Assembly (NCBI GenBank): GCA_963824395.1
Contig: CAWGPF010000005.1
Coordinates: 868,001 to 932,000, forward strand
Source: 13-2-20CM-66-19 sp963824395
GTDB taxonomy: Bacteria > Pseudomonadota > Gammaproteobacteria > Steroidobacterales > Steroidobacteraceae
Direction: 5' to 3'
DNA: 64,000 nt
Position 1 is the first letter of the stretch. Every line of letters begins with the position of its first letter. The translations under genes and the position numbers were made by a program. Below, piece by piece: positions 16,747 through 27,000 of this stretch. The notes beneath the pieces are model-generated. The model saw only the letters and a list, made by a program, of their open reading frames with translations, did not search any database and was not told the DNA's origin.

Positions 16747-17820
16747 CCCGGCCGCGGCGGGCGGGTCGGTCGCGATGACGCGCACCGCCTGCCCGGCGGC
16801 GAGTCGCTCGGCGCCGCGCACCACCAGGCGGTCACCGGGGGCGAGGGCGCCGCGCACTTCCACCGCATCCGCGACCCCGGCCCCGGGGGTGACGTCGAGC
16901 TCCTCCACGGTGTTGGCGCGCGTCACGCGCAGGACGTAGGAGTGATTCTGGCGGATGACGAGCGCATCGCGCGGCACCGTCAGCGCCGCGTGCGCGGCGA
17001 GCGAGGGCAGATTGACCTCGATCGGCGTGCCCACCAGCCACTCGCGGCTGTCGAGCGCCACGCGGATCTCGAACTGCCGCGAGCGCTCATCACCGACCGG
17101 CACGACGGTGCGCACGGTGCCGCCCCTGGCGACGCCATGATCGCGCACCGTGACGCTCTGCCCCGGATGCACGTTCGCGGCGAGGTTGAGGGCGGCCGTG
17201 GCGCGTGCTTCGACGTCGCCGGTGTCCACCAGATGCACCGTGGCTGCGCCCACCTGCACGAACTCCCCGCGCTGGATGAAGCGCTCGGTGACGACCCCGG
17301 GGAAGGGTGCGCGGATCACCGACTGGTCGATCTCGTACTGCGCCTCGCGCAGCTGCGCGTCCGCGCGCGCCACATCGTCGCTGGACACATCGCGCTGCGC
17401 GCGGGCGTCATCGAGCTGGCTGGCGCTTAAGGCCTGGGTGGCGGCGAGGCGGTTGAAGCGCTCGAGCTGCGAGGTCGCGACATCGCGCGTGGCGCGGGCG
17501 CGTGCCACCTGCGCCCGCAGGTCCTCCAGGCGCAGCCGCGGCAGCGTGTCATCGAGGCGCGCCAGGGGCTCGCCCTGGCGTACGCGCGTGCCGACATAGG
17601 CGATCCAGGTGACGCGTCCGGCGATGACGCTTGCGATGTGGGCGTCCGCGCGGCTGACAATGGAGCCGGGGATCCAGCTTGCGACGCTTAAGGGGCGCAC
17701 GCTCACCGTGGCCACCTCCACCACGACCCGCTCAGGATTGGGCTTGGGGTCCGCGGCGGCGGTGGGCGTGCTGACAAGGCTCACTGTAAGGGCGAGGCAG
17801 GCTGCGGCTCGTATCATCAT
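16732..17820 (-). CDS. RND efflux periplasmic adaptor (HlyD/MFP family)
   Basis: 362 residues with a signal peptide (residues 1-23, ending TAAADP). A split biotinyl-lipoyl domain contains SVIAGRVTWIAYVGTRVRQGEPLARLDD. A helical hairpin spans about residues 95-170, and beta-barrel segments such as IRAPFPGVVTERFIQRGEFV follow. It would bridge the inner-membrane RND permease encoded 29 bases upstream to an outer-membrane channel. No outer-membrane gene adjoins this pair, so a NodT/TolC protein from elsewhere must complete the pump. The substrate is not evident. Confidence 0.9.
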   Translation of the reverse strand: MMIRAAACLALTVSLVSTPTAAADPKPNPERVVVEVATVSVRPLSVASWIPGSIVSRADAHIASVIAGRVTWIAYVGTRVRQGEPLARLDDTLPRLRLEDLRAQVARARATRDVATSQLERFNRLAATQALSASQLDDARAQRDVSSDDVARADAQLREAQYEIDQSVIRAPFPGVVTERFIQRGEFVQVGAATVHLVDTGDVEARATAALNLAANVHPGQSVTVRDHGVARGGTVRTVVPVGDERSRQFEIRVALDSREWLVGTPIEVNLPSLAAHAALTVPRDALVIRQNHSYVLRVTRANTVEELDVTPGAGVADAVEVRGALAPGDRLVVRGAERLAAGQAVRVIATDPPAAAGLNPG

Positions 17821-17849
17821 GGGATCTGGCGCTCCGCTTGAGGCGAATC

Positions 17850-20800
17850 TCAGGACCGGGTGAGGGCGGCCGGGGCGAGCGCGCTCAGCGAGCGTGCCGC
17901 CGCGGGCTGCATGAGGCGCATGAGCGAGGGAATCAGCACCAGGCTGAAGATGAGGCTCACGACCACGCCGCCGATGTTGACCGCCGCCAGCCCGCGGTAG
18001 ATGACGCTCCCCGGGCCCGGGTTCACGGCCATCGGCAGTGCCCCGAGCGCCCCGGTGAGGGTGCTCGCGAAGATCGCCCGCAGGCGCTGCTGCAGGCCGG
18101 CGCGGATCCCCGCCTCGAGCGCGGCGCCTTCGGCCTGCACGCTGCGCACCGCTGCCACCAGCAGGATCGCGTGATTGATGATCACCCCGATCATCATCAC
18201 GAAGCCGATCATCGAGAGCAGGTCGAGCGCCTGAAAGCTCACAAGATCGAGCAGGCGCAGCCCGAGCACGCCGCCGACGAGCGCGAGTGGCACGGTGAGC
18301 AGCACGATCAGGCTGTCGCGCAGCGAGCGGAACAGCACCGTCATGAGGAGCAGGAGCACGACGAGCGCCATGCCGAACACGCGGCTCATGGCGGAGAGGG
18401 TCTGGCTCAGGCTGTCGGCGCTGCCGGCCAGTCGCAGCGAGCCATCCGCGGGCATGCGGGAGCGCAGGGCGGGAAGTACCTGCGTATCGATGATGCCCAG
18501 GACCTTCTCGAGTGAGAGCGAGGCCGGTGGGTCGACGGTGAGCGTCACCGTGCGGCGGTGATTGAGGCGCCGGATCCCGGGCGGCCCGAGTTCGGTGGAG
18601 AGCGCCACCAGGTCCCCGAGCCGCACCGTCTGTCCGGCGGGCGTGACGAGCGGTGCGTTGGCGAGCTCCTCGGGCGTGGCGCCCTGGTTGGCTTTCAGGA
18701 TCACCGGCAGCCGTGACTTGCCGTCGAAGTACTCCCCGAGCCAGGCGCCCTCGCCGACAGTGCGCACCACCGTGCCCACCGCGGCCCGGTCCCAGCCGAG
18801 TTCGGCGATACGGCGGTCATCGGGGACGGCGTGCAGCTCGAGGCCGGCTTCCTCGGGGTTCGGGAAGGACAGCACGGTGGCGCCGGGAAAGACCTTCTCC
18901 AGGAGCGTGCGCCCCTCGAGGGCGACGCGGTTGAGCGCCGCGGTGTCCTCGCTCTGCAGATGAATGCCCACCGAGCGTGCCGAGCCGCCGATGCCACCGA
19001 ACAGCTCCCCCTCCGCGGTGAACACGCGCGTGTCGGGCAGGCCCACGGTGACCTTGTCACGCAGCACGCGTTCGAGCTCGCCGATGCGCTGCTCATCCAC
19101 GACCCGCGCCCCGATGGTGCCCCCGCCGGGCCAGGCCTGCAGGTACCAGTTCTTCAGCCGCGGCTCCTCAACCCCGCGCATGTAGGGATCCATGCGCTTG
19201 AGCAGCGTCGGCAGCAGCTCGCGGTTCACCGCTTCGGGGCTCATGCCGGGGGGGAATTCGAAGAACGAGTCGATGGCGGCGCGCTTGACGGGCGGCAGGT
19301 AGTCAAGCGGCGGCAGTAGCCACCAGCTCAGGAGCAGCGGCCCGATGAGAAGACCCACAACCCAGGAGAGCTGCTTGGCACGCGTGTCGGTGACGCGCAG
19401 CACCCACTCGGTGAGGCGCGGCCAGCCCGCGCCGTAGCCGCTCGGTTTCATCGGGCGCTTGAGCACGAAGCCGAGCGCCTGCGGCAGGAGGGTGAGCGCG
19501 GTCACGATCGAGACCGCCACGGCGATCGAGATCGTGAGTGCCAGATCGCCGAACAGCTGCCCCTCCACGTCCTTCAGAAAAAGGACCGGCACAAAGACCG
19601 CCACCGTGGTTGCGGTCGAGGCGATCAGTGCGCCGGCCACCTGGCGCGCTCCCCGGGTAGTCGCTTCCCCGAGTGGCACGCCCTGTTCCCGCAGGCGAAC
19701 GACATTGCCCGACACCACGATCGCGCCCTCGACCACCATGCCGACCGCGAAGGCGAGACCGGCGAGTGAGATGACGTTGAGGCTGCGGTTCATGAGATCG
19801 AGCGCGACGAAAGTGGCGCACAGGCATACCGGGATGGTCGCCGCGATCAGCAGCGTCACGCGCCACTCGCGCATGAACCACCACACGACCACGAGCGCGA
19901 GCAGCGCGCCGACGATGAGGTTCTCGGTGAGAAGATGGACGGCGCGGCGGATGAAGAGCGCCGCGTCAAAGGACTGCTCGATGCCGAGCCCGTGGGCCTT
20001 GAGCGGGCCGGCGCGCAGCTCCGCGACCGCCGCCTTCACCGCATCGAGCGTGCCGAGCACGTTCGCGCCGTTGGCGCGGTACACCTGTACGCCGATGGCG
20101 GGGTTGCCGTTCTGGTAGGCAAAGAAGGTGCGCGGCGGCGGGGCCACGTCGACCGTGGCAACGTCTGCCAGGTGCACCGGGCGCCCGTCGCGCCAGGCGA
20201 GGACGAGGCCGCCGAGCTCCTCGGGTGTGAAGCGACCGGTGAAGCGCAGCGTGTACTGACGCCGCCCGACCGAGAGCTGGCCGCCCGAGACGTTGCTGGC
20301 CGCCACGGCGCGGCTGGCGATGTCCGGGACCATGATGCCGAGCGCGGCCGCGCGCTCAAGGTCGACGGTGATGTGCACTTCATCTGAAGGTCCGGAGTTG
20401 ACGTTGACGGCCGCCACTCCGGGGATCGACTCCAGGCGCGAGCGCACCGTGTCCTCGATGAAGCGCCGCTGCTTTTCGATCGGCCCGGGGGTACCGGGCA
20501 AGAGCTGCACGAAGAACCAGGAGAGCGTCTCGTTGGTGTCGCCGTTGCCGCCGAGGGAGATCTGCGGGCGGTCGGCATCGCGCGGCAGGGGCGGCAGGCG
20601 GTCGAGCCGCCCGATCGCCTCCACCAGCGCGTTCTTCATGTCGGTGCCGAGGGCGAAGCGCAGGTTGAGGTTGGCCCCGCCGACCTGCGCGTTGCCCTCG
20701 ATCTCCTCCACCCCGGGCAGGCCTTGCATCACGTTCTCGAGCGGCTCCAGGAGCTCGGACTCGACTTCTTCGGGGGAGGCGGTGCGCCAGCCGGTCTGGA

Positions 20801-20939
20801 TCTGCAGTTCCGGGCGCTTGATGTCCGGGAACAGCTGCAGGGGCAGGTGCGAGAGGCTCAAAAGTCCCAGCAGGAGGACGAAGATCGCCACCACCGCCAC
20901 GCCGATGGGGCTCTTGCTCGACCAGTGCAGGGTTTCCAT
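17850..20939 (-). CDS. RND-family efflux permease with altered TM4 motif
   Basis: 1029 residues with RND architecture: TM1 near residues 12-32, a periplasmic porter domain, a TM2-6 block near residues 335-475, a second porter domain, and a TM8-12 block at the C-terminus. In TM4 the usual acidic proton-relay motif (VDDAIV or VDAAIV) reads VVEGAIVV, with Glu404 and Gly405. One acidic residue is therefore retained as Glu and the other lost. Length and topology are otherwise intact and there are no stops, so this is not obviously a pseudogene. It is followed by its adaptor and preceded by a NarL-type regulator. It might export drugs, lipids or dyes. Confidence 0.9.
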   Translation of the reverse strand: METLHWSSKSPIGVAVVAIFVLLLGLLSLSHLPLQLFPDIKRPELQIQTGWRTASPEEVESELLEPLENVMQGLPGVEEIEGNAQVGGANLNLRFALGTDMKNALVEAIGRLDRLPPLPRDADRPQISLGGNGDTNETLSWFFVQLLPGTPGPIEKQRRFIEDTVRSRLESIPGVAAVNVNSGPSDEVHITVDLERAAALGIMVPDIASRAVAASNVSGGQLSVGRRQYTLRFTGRFTPEELGGLVLAWRDGRPVHLADVATVDVAPPPRTFFAYQNGNPAIGVQVYRANGANVLGTLDAVKAAVAELRAGPLKAHGLGIEQSFDAALFIRRAVHLLTENLIVGALLALVVVWWFMREWRVTLLIAATIPVCLCATFVALDLMNRSLNVISLAGLAFAVGMVVEGAIVVSGNVVRLREQGVPLGEATTRGARQVAGALIASTATTVAVFVPVLFLKDVEGQLFGDLALTISIAVAVSIVTALTLLPQALGFVLKRPMKPSGYGAGWPRLTEWVLRVTDTRAKQLSWVVGLLIGPLLLSWWLLPPLDYLPPVKRAAIDSFFEFPPGMSPEAVNRELLPTLLKRMDPYMRGVEEPRLKNWYLQAWPGGGTIGARVVDEQRIGELERVLRDKVTVGLPDTRVFTAEGELFGGIGGSARSVGIHLQSEDTAALNRVALEGRTLLEKVFPGATVLSFPNPEEAGLELHAVPDDRRIAELGWDRAAVGTVVRTVGEGAWLGEYFDGKSRLPVILKANQGATPEELANAPLVTPAGQTVRLGDLVALSTELGPPGIRRLNHRRTVTLTVDPPASLSLEKVLGIIDTQVLPALRSRMPADGSLRLAGSADSLSQTLSAMSRVFGMALVVLLLLMTVLFRSLRDSLIVLLTVPLALVGGVLGLRLLDLVSFQALDLLSMIGFVMMIGVIINHAILLVAAVRSVQAEGAALEAGIRAGLQQRLRAIFASTLTGALGALPMAVNPGPGSVIYRGLAAVNIGGVVVSLIFSLVLIPSLMRLMQPAAARSLSALAPAALTRS

Positions 20940-21106
20940 GGCTCAGGCCTGAGTGTCAGGGAACCGTCCCATGCGATCTTGGATGCTACCGCCCGGTTCC
21001 TGGTTTGAATCAGGCGGGGCGCCGAAGCGTGCGGCGGGCGCGGTGTGCCGTGGGCCGGGAACGCCGGGGCGTGGAACGCCCGCCGGGGGGCGGTGGCGCG
21101 GCGGAG

Positions 21107-21766
21107 CTAGAAGCCGACGTAGCCGTGGGTGATCGCGTAGGCGACCACCCCGGTCGCCGAGCGCACCCCGAGCTTGCGCATGAGATTGGTGCGATGGCGT
21201 TCGACGGTCTTGTGGCTCAGGGACAAGAGCTGCGCCATCTCGCGCGTGCGGTAGCCCTCGGCGATCAGCGCGACGACTTCCTGCTCGCGCGTCGTCAGCA
21301 TGCCGGCGCCATCGGTGACGCGCCGATGTGGAGCATCGCCTGCGGGTCGCGTGCTCGGGGGCTCGAGCACCGAGGTGCTGATGTAATGCCTGCGCTGGGC
21401 AAGGGTGCGGATGGCGTTGAACAGTTCCGCGCGGCGATCGTTGCGCAGCACGTAGCCGTCGGCGCCGGCGCGGCGCGCGGACTCGATGGTCCGACCCTCG
21501 CGGCTGGCGGAGAGCACGAGGCATGCGGCCTGGGGCCAGTGGCGCTTCAGGTGCGCCAGCGTCTGCGGTCCGGTCTTCATGGCGAGCGAGAAATCAACGA
21601 TCACCACGTCCGGGGCGGGCCGGCCGGCGCGACTGCGCAGCGCCTCACGCACGCTCCCGCAGGGCTCCGCAACGCTCAGGCCGTCCTCGCACGCCAGCAG
21701 CGCGCACAGGCCGTCACGGGCCAGGCCCTCGCTGTCGATCACGAGAATGTGAGTCTTGCGGCGCAT
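21107..21766 (-). CDS. NarL/FixJ-family response regulator with atypical receiver
   Basis: 219 residues from the ATG at 21766; an in-frame reading from 21829 is possible and neither start has a strong ribosome site. The receiver domain (residues 1-120) begins ILVIDSEG, so the second acidic residue of the usual DD pair is Ser. The phospho-acceptor Asp is present in VVIVDFSLAM. The conserved Lys after the fifth strand is Arg (GYVLRND). The C-terminal LuxR helix-turn-helix is intact (TTREQEVVALIAEGYRTREMAQLLSLSHKTVERH). No sensor kinase is adjacent. It lies 167 bases before the RND permease gene on the same strand and could regulate it. Confidence 0.88.
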   Translation of the reverse strand: MRRKTHILVIDSEGLARDGLCALLACEDGLSVAEPCGSVREALRSRAGRPAPDVVIVDFSLAMKTGPQTLAHLKRHWPQAACLVLSASREGRTIESARRAGADGYVLRNDRRAELFNAIRTLAQRRHYISTSVLEPPSTRPAGDAPHRRVTDGAGMLTTREQEVVALIAEGYRTREMAQLLSLSHKTVERHRTNLMRKLGVRSATGVVAYAITHGYVGF

Positions 21767-21880
21767 CTTGGGGTGGCTGCGCAGGAGCTTCGGGTCACTA
21801 TACTCCTGGGGGCCGGGGCGTAGGACCACCGGCCAAGGCCGAGGTTCCCGCCGGGTGAGCGAAATATCGGGAGCGCGTTC

Positions 21881-22633
21881 CTAGGGCTTTTTGCGGCGCA
21901 GAAAGCGCTCGATGCGCTGCGCGGCATCCGGCGCCAGGCCCTCGTTCTTGAACAGCTCGAGCGCGTGCGAGTCGCGCAGGCTCAGGCCATCGCTTTCCTG
22001 CAGGGCGCGCTTACTGACCTGGTTGGCGTACCAGGAGTTGGCGAGGATGTTCTGCGAAAGCTCGCTCAGACGCGTCTCGAATTGCGCATCCGGGTAGAGG
22101 TAGTTCGCCAGGTGCATCTCGTGCGCCTCGGCGCCGGTGTAGCTGTGGCAGGTGAACATCATCTCACTCGCCTTGGCGCTGCCCACGCGATGCGGCAGGC
22201 GCAGGCTCAGGCCCCAGATCGGAGTGAGGCCCCAGCGCCCGTAGGCGTCGCAGAAGCGTGCCGACTCGGCGGCGACGATGAGGTCGGCCGCGAGCGCCAG
22301 TTCCAGCGCCCCGGTGGAGCAGTGCCCCTCGACCGCGGAGACCACCGGCTGCGGCAGGCTCGCGAGCTTCTCGATGACCTCGGAGTTGAAGTGCGGCTTG
22401 GCGTGCGCGCGCACGTAGCTGAGCACCTCCTGCATGTCATAGCCGGCGGAGAAGTTGCCGCCCGCGCCACGCACGATCACCAGGCCCACCTTGCGCGACT
22501 CGCGCGCCAAGGCATCGACGTGCGTCTCGAGCGCCTCGAACACCTCCTTGGTGAGGGCGTTCATCTTGTCCGGGCGGTTCAGGGTCAGGATGGCCGCGCC
22601 CTGGCGGTCCTCACGCAACACAAGCTCGCTCAT
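21881..22633 (-). CDS. Enoyl-CoA hydratase/isomerase (crotonase) family protein
   Basis: 250 residues from the ATG at 22633, with GGAGGG about 8 bases upstream. Crotonase features are TLNRPDKMNALT, an oxyanion-hole loop NFSAGYDM, and ALELALAADLIVAAESARF. The first catalytic Glu equivalent is kept in ALELAL. The second, normally in a PE pair after the ARF segment, is replaced by Ala-Tyr (FCDAYGRWGL). It may therefore not be a classical hydratase and could be an isomerase, hydrolase or lyase-type crotonase. It overlaps the NodT gene by 4 bases, which makes it the last gene of the heavy-metal efflux operon. Confidence 0.88.
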   Translation of the reverse strand: MSELVLREDRQGAAILTLNRPDKMNALTKEVFEALETHVDALARESRKVGLVIVRGAGGNFSAGYDMQEVLSYVRAHAKPHFNSEVIEKLASLPQPVVSAVEGHCSTGALELALAADLIVAAESARFCDAYGRWGLTPIWGLSLRLPHRVGSAKASEMMFTCHSYTGAEAHEMHLANYLYPDAQFETRLSELSQNILANSWYANQVSKRALQESDGLSLRDSHALELFKNEGLAPDAAQRIERFLRRKKP

Positions 22634-24099
22634 GGCGAAGTCCCTCCGGATCGGTTCCACCAGCCCCCGCCGAGCGCCTGGAACAGCGCCGCGGTGTCCG
22701 CGTAGCGGTTGGCGCGCGCCTGCACCACGTTCAGCCGCGCCTGCTGGTAGGTCTGCTCCGCATTCAGCAGCGCGACGGTGCTGATGGTGCCGAGCGTACG
22801 CTGCTGGCGGGCGATGTCGAAGGCCCCGGATGCGGCCTGTTCGGCCGCGAGCGCAGCGTCGAGCGTCTCGGCGTCGGCCTTGAGGGCGTGCAGGGTATCG
22901 GCGACGTTCTGGCAGGCGAGGATCACCGCCGCGCGGTACTGGGCGCCGGCCTGATCGAGGGCAGCATCGGCGGCGCGCTTCTTGTGCAGCAGCGCGCCGG
23001 CGTCGAACAGGGTCTGGGTGAGGGATGCGCCCGCCGCCCAGAACCCGGTGTAGGAGGTGAACAGCTGGCTGATCTGCAGCGCGCTGGAGCCGGTCTGGGC
23101 GCTTATCGAGAACTGCGGCAGCATGTCGGCGATCGCAACACCGACCGCGGCGGAGGCGGCGTGCAGGTTGGCCTCCGCCTGGCGCACGTCCGGGCGCTGC
23201 TCGATCAGGCGCGAGGGGATGCTGACCGGCAGATCCGCAGGCAGGGTAAGGTCCTCGAGGCGGAAGGTGGCGGCAGGTTCCCCGGCCGGCAGGCGCCCGA
23301 GGAGCGCGGTCAGGGCATCGCGGGTCTGCGCCAGCTGCTTGTTGAGCGGCGGGAGAGTTGCGCGCGTCTGTGCCTCGGCGGCCTGCTGCCCGAAGAGGTC
23401 CAGCTGGCTCGCCGTGCCGTAGCCCTTCTGACCGACGACGGTGCGGGTGAGCTCCTGCTGCACGGCGAGCAGGCGCTCGGTGGCGCTGATCTGGGCGCGC
23501 AGCGCCGCCTCCTGCACGGCGGTGACCACGACGTTGCTGCTGAGCGTGAGGTAGGTGGCCTCGAGCTGGGAGCGCATGCCCTGTGCCTGCGCCTGGCTGA
23601 TCTCGATCGCACGGCGCGTGCCGCCGAAGACATCGGGCGTGTAGGTGAGACTCAGCTGCGCGGTGAAGAGATTGTAGTAGGGGTTCTGCTGCGGCAGGTT
23701 CGTGGGGTTTGCGATCGTGCCGATGGCATTCTTGGCGCGCTGGGCGCTGAAGCCGCCCTGCAGCGTCGGGAAGAGCGTCGCGCGCTGCGCAGCGTACAGC
23801 TCGTTCGCCTGGCGCAAGGCGGCCTGCGCCGCGGCGACGTCGGGATTGTCCTTCAGCGCCTGGGTTACAAGCGCGTTCAGCGGCTCGGATTTGAACAGGC
23901 GCCACCAGTCCGCCGGGATGTCGCGCCCGGCGAGGAAGCGCTGCGCCTCCCCGCCAGGGCCGCTGCTCGCCTGGGTCTGCCCGCTCATGGGGGCGCGGCC
24001 GTAGTCTTCATCCGGCGGCGGCGCCGGGCGCTTGAAGTCCGGCCCCACCGCGCAGCCGCTCACGAGCGTGCCCAGCAGAAGCGTGCGCAGCAGCCTCAT
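22630..24099 (-). CDS. NodT-family outer-membrane efflux lipoprotein
   Basis: 489 residues with lipobox VSGC (Cys16) followed by AVGPDFKRP, the usual start of NodT-type channels. Two outer-membrane efflux repeats with long helices follow (for example LYAAQRATLFPTLQGG and LIEQRPDVRQAEANL). It should form the outer-membrane exit duct for the CzcA-like pump. It overlaps czcA by 4 bases upstream and the crotonase gene by 4 bases downstream, so translational coupling is likely. Confidence 0.92.
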   Translation of the reverse strand: MRLLRTLLLGTLVSGCAVGPDFKRPAPPPDEDYGRAPMSGQTQASSGPGGEAQRFLAGRDIPADWWRLFKSEPLNALVTQALKDNPDVAAAQAALRQANELYAAQRATLFPTLQGGFSAQRAKNAIGTIANPTNLPQQNPYYNLFTAQLSLTYTPDVFGGTRRAIEISQAQAQGMRSQLEATYLTLSSNVVVTAVQEAALRAQISATERLLAVQQELTRTVVGQKGYGTASQLDLFGQQAAEAQTRATLPPLNKQLAQTRDALTALLGRLPAGEPAATFRLEDLTLPADLPVSIPSRLIEQRPDVRQAEANLHAASAAVGVAIADMLPQFSISAQTGSSALQISQLFTSYTGFWAAGASLTQTLFDAGALLHKKRAADAALDQAGAQYRAAVILACQNVADTLHALKADAETLDAALAAEQAASGAFDIARQQRTLGTISTVALLNAEQTYQQARLNVVQARANRYADTAALFQALGGGWWNRSGGTSP

Positions 24100-27000
24100 C
24101 CCTTACCCCACAGCGGCCGCCCGCCACGCTCTTCGGCCCAGTGCTCGATCACGTGGTACATCGAGGGCAGCACGAAGAGGGTCAGCAGGGTTGCCACCGC
24201 GAGCCCTCCCACCACGACGGTGGCGATACCCCGCTGCACGTCGCTGCCGACCCCGGTGTGGATCGCCGCCGGCAGCATGCCTAAGGTGGCCACCGTGGCT
24301 GTCATGAGTACCGGCCGCAGCCGCTCGGTGGCGCCCTTCATGATCGCCTCGTGCAGGTCGAACCCGGATTTTCGCATGCGGTTGAGGTTTGCGACCATGA
24401 TGATGCCGTTCTGCACCGCCACGCCAAAGAGGGCGATGAAGCCAACACCCGTGGCGACGTTGAGCGTCTGGCCGGTGAGGTGCAGGGAGACGAGGCCGCC
24501 GAGCGTTGCCAGCGGCACGACGCTCAGGATGAGCGCCGCCTGGCGCACGTTGCCGATGCCGACGGTGAGCAGGATCAGCATCAGTCCCATCACCATGGCG
24601 AGGATCACGAGCAGGCGCGACTCGGCGCGGCGCTGGTTCTCGAACTGTCCGCCCCACTCAAGGCGGATGCGGTGCGGATCGAAGTGCACCTGGCGTGCGA
24701 TCTTCTCCTGCGCCTCCTTGAGATAGGAGGTGAGGTCGCGGTCGCGGTTGTCGATGCGGATGGTGAGGTTGCGTTGGCCGTTCTCGCGCGTCACCGTGCT
24801 CTCGCCCTGGCGCACGCGGAGGTCGGCGATCTGGGCGAGCGGCACGTTCATGCCGGCGCTGGTGCGCACCGTGAGAGCGCCGAGCACGTCCGGGTCACTG
24901 CGCGCCCCGGACAGGTAGCGCACGGTGAGCGGGTAGGTGCGCTCGCCGACGTACACCGTTGAGACCGGCGCCTGCCCGACCCCGGTCTGGATGACGTTCT
25001 GCACGTCGGCCATGTTGATGCCGTAACGGGCCGCCTTGGCGCGGTCGAGCTTGATCTCGATCTGCGGTACCGGGGGCTCCTGGAAGATCGAGGCGCTGGA
25101 GGTGCCCTGGATGCTCTCGAGCACCGCGACGATCTGGCCGCCGATGTCGCGCAGCTCGTTGAGGTCATCGCCGTAGATCTTGGCGACCAGCGGGCTGTGG
25201 GCGCCGCCGAGCAGGTCATTGACGCCGTCGATGATCGGCTGGCTGATGCCGATCGAGTAGCCGGGGAGCTGCCTGCCGAGGTCGGCGGCCAGGCGGTCGA
25301 CGAAGGCCCTCTTGGACTCGTGGTTCGGCCAGGTGTCGTAGGCGTTGAGCCCCACCGGCGCCTCGATGTGCGACATCGTCCAGGGATCCGTGCCGTCATC
25401 GTTGCGGCCGGTCTGGGTGACGACGTAGGACACTTCCGGGTACTTGAGGATCGCGCGCCGCAGCTCGCTCGCCATGTCGCTCGCCTCATTGAGCGCAAGC
25501 CCCGTGGGCATCTGCACCTGCAGCCACAGCGCTCCTTCATCCAGGTCCGGCAGGAAGTCGCGCCCGATGGTGATGCCAAGTCCGATGACGGCCAGCAGCG
25601 CAAACAGCGAGATGCCGTAGATGATGCGCGGTTCGCGCAGGCAGGCAGTCAGCCAGCGGTCGTAGTGCAGCGTCAGCCGCTCGAGCCAGCGATTGTGGTA
25701 GACGCGGCCGGGCGCGCGGAACGCGTAATAGGCCAGCGCCGGCACCAGCGCAAGGCTCGTCAGCAGCGCGCCAAAGAGGGCGTAGCCCATGGTGTAGGCC
25801 ATCGGCGTAAAGAGCTTCGCCTCGGCGCGCTCAAAGCTGAACAGCGGCAGGTAGGTCGTGATGATGATGAGGCTCGCGAAGAAGATCGGGCGCGTCACCT
25901 GCAGCGCTGCAGCCTTGACCTCGCTCTCCGAGAGCTCCTGCGCGGGGGTCGCCTCGCGGCGTCTGAGCACCGCCTCCGTCACGACGATCGCACCATCGAC
26001 GAGGATGCCAAAGTCGAGGGCGCCGAGGGACAGCAGGTTCGCGGACACCTTGGTCAGGTTCAGGAACGAGAACACCGAGACCAGCGCCATCGGGATCGAG
26101 ACCGCCACCACGAAGGCGCTGCGCGGACTGCCGAGGAACACGATCAGCACGATGAACACGAGCGCAATGCCCTCGGCGATCGTGCGCCCCACCTTGCGCA
26201 CCGTGGCGTGCACCAGGTTATCGCGGTCGCTGTAGGGCACGATACGCACGTCCTCGGCGGCGAGCTGGCGGTTGAGCTGCGCCACTTTCTCGTGCAGCCC
26301 GCGCAGGGTCTGCGAGGGGTTCTGGTACTTGAGCATCAGGACGATGCCCTCGATGGTGTCGGGATTGTTGTCCTTGCCGAGGATGCCCTCGCGCTCCTGG
26401 TGGCTCAGGGTGGTGCGTCCCAGGTCGCGCACCAGCACCGGGATGCCGTTCACCTGGGTCACGACGGTGGCCCCGATGTCCTCGAGGCTGCGCATGAGGC
26501 CGACGCCGCGGATCACATAGCTCTGCTCGCCGCGCGCGACGCGGCCGCCGCCGGCGTTGGCATTGTTGTTGTTGATGGCATTGATCACATCGGTGATGCC
26601 AAGGCTGTAATGCTCGAGCTGCTGCGGGTCGAGGTCGAGCTGGTACTCGGTGGTGAAGCCGCCGAAGTTGGTGTCATCGACGACCCCGGGCACGGACTTC
26701 AGCGCCGGGATGACCCGCCAGCGCTGGATCTCCGACAGCTCCTGCAGGTTCTTGGTGGTCGACTCGAGCGTGTAGCGGTAGATCTCACCCCCGGGGCCCG
26801 CCACCGGGTCGAGCGAGGGTGCGGCGCCTGCGGGAAGCACCGCCTGGTTGATGCGCTCGAGCAGGCGCTGGCGCGCCCAGTAGTCCTCGTAGCCGTCGCG
26901 GAACAGCACCGTAATGAGCGAGAGCCCGAAGGTGCTCGAGGAGCGCATGAGCAGCAGCCCCGGGGTGCCGTTGATCTGACGCTCGAGCGGCACCGTGATC

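Noticed and set aside
21881..23905. 674-codon frame that would fuse a long N-terminus to the crotonase
   Set aside because: The upstream part is an out-of-frame Arg/Ala/His-rich reading of the NodT gene. The true start at 22633 has a good ribosome site.
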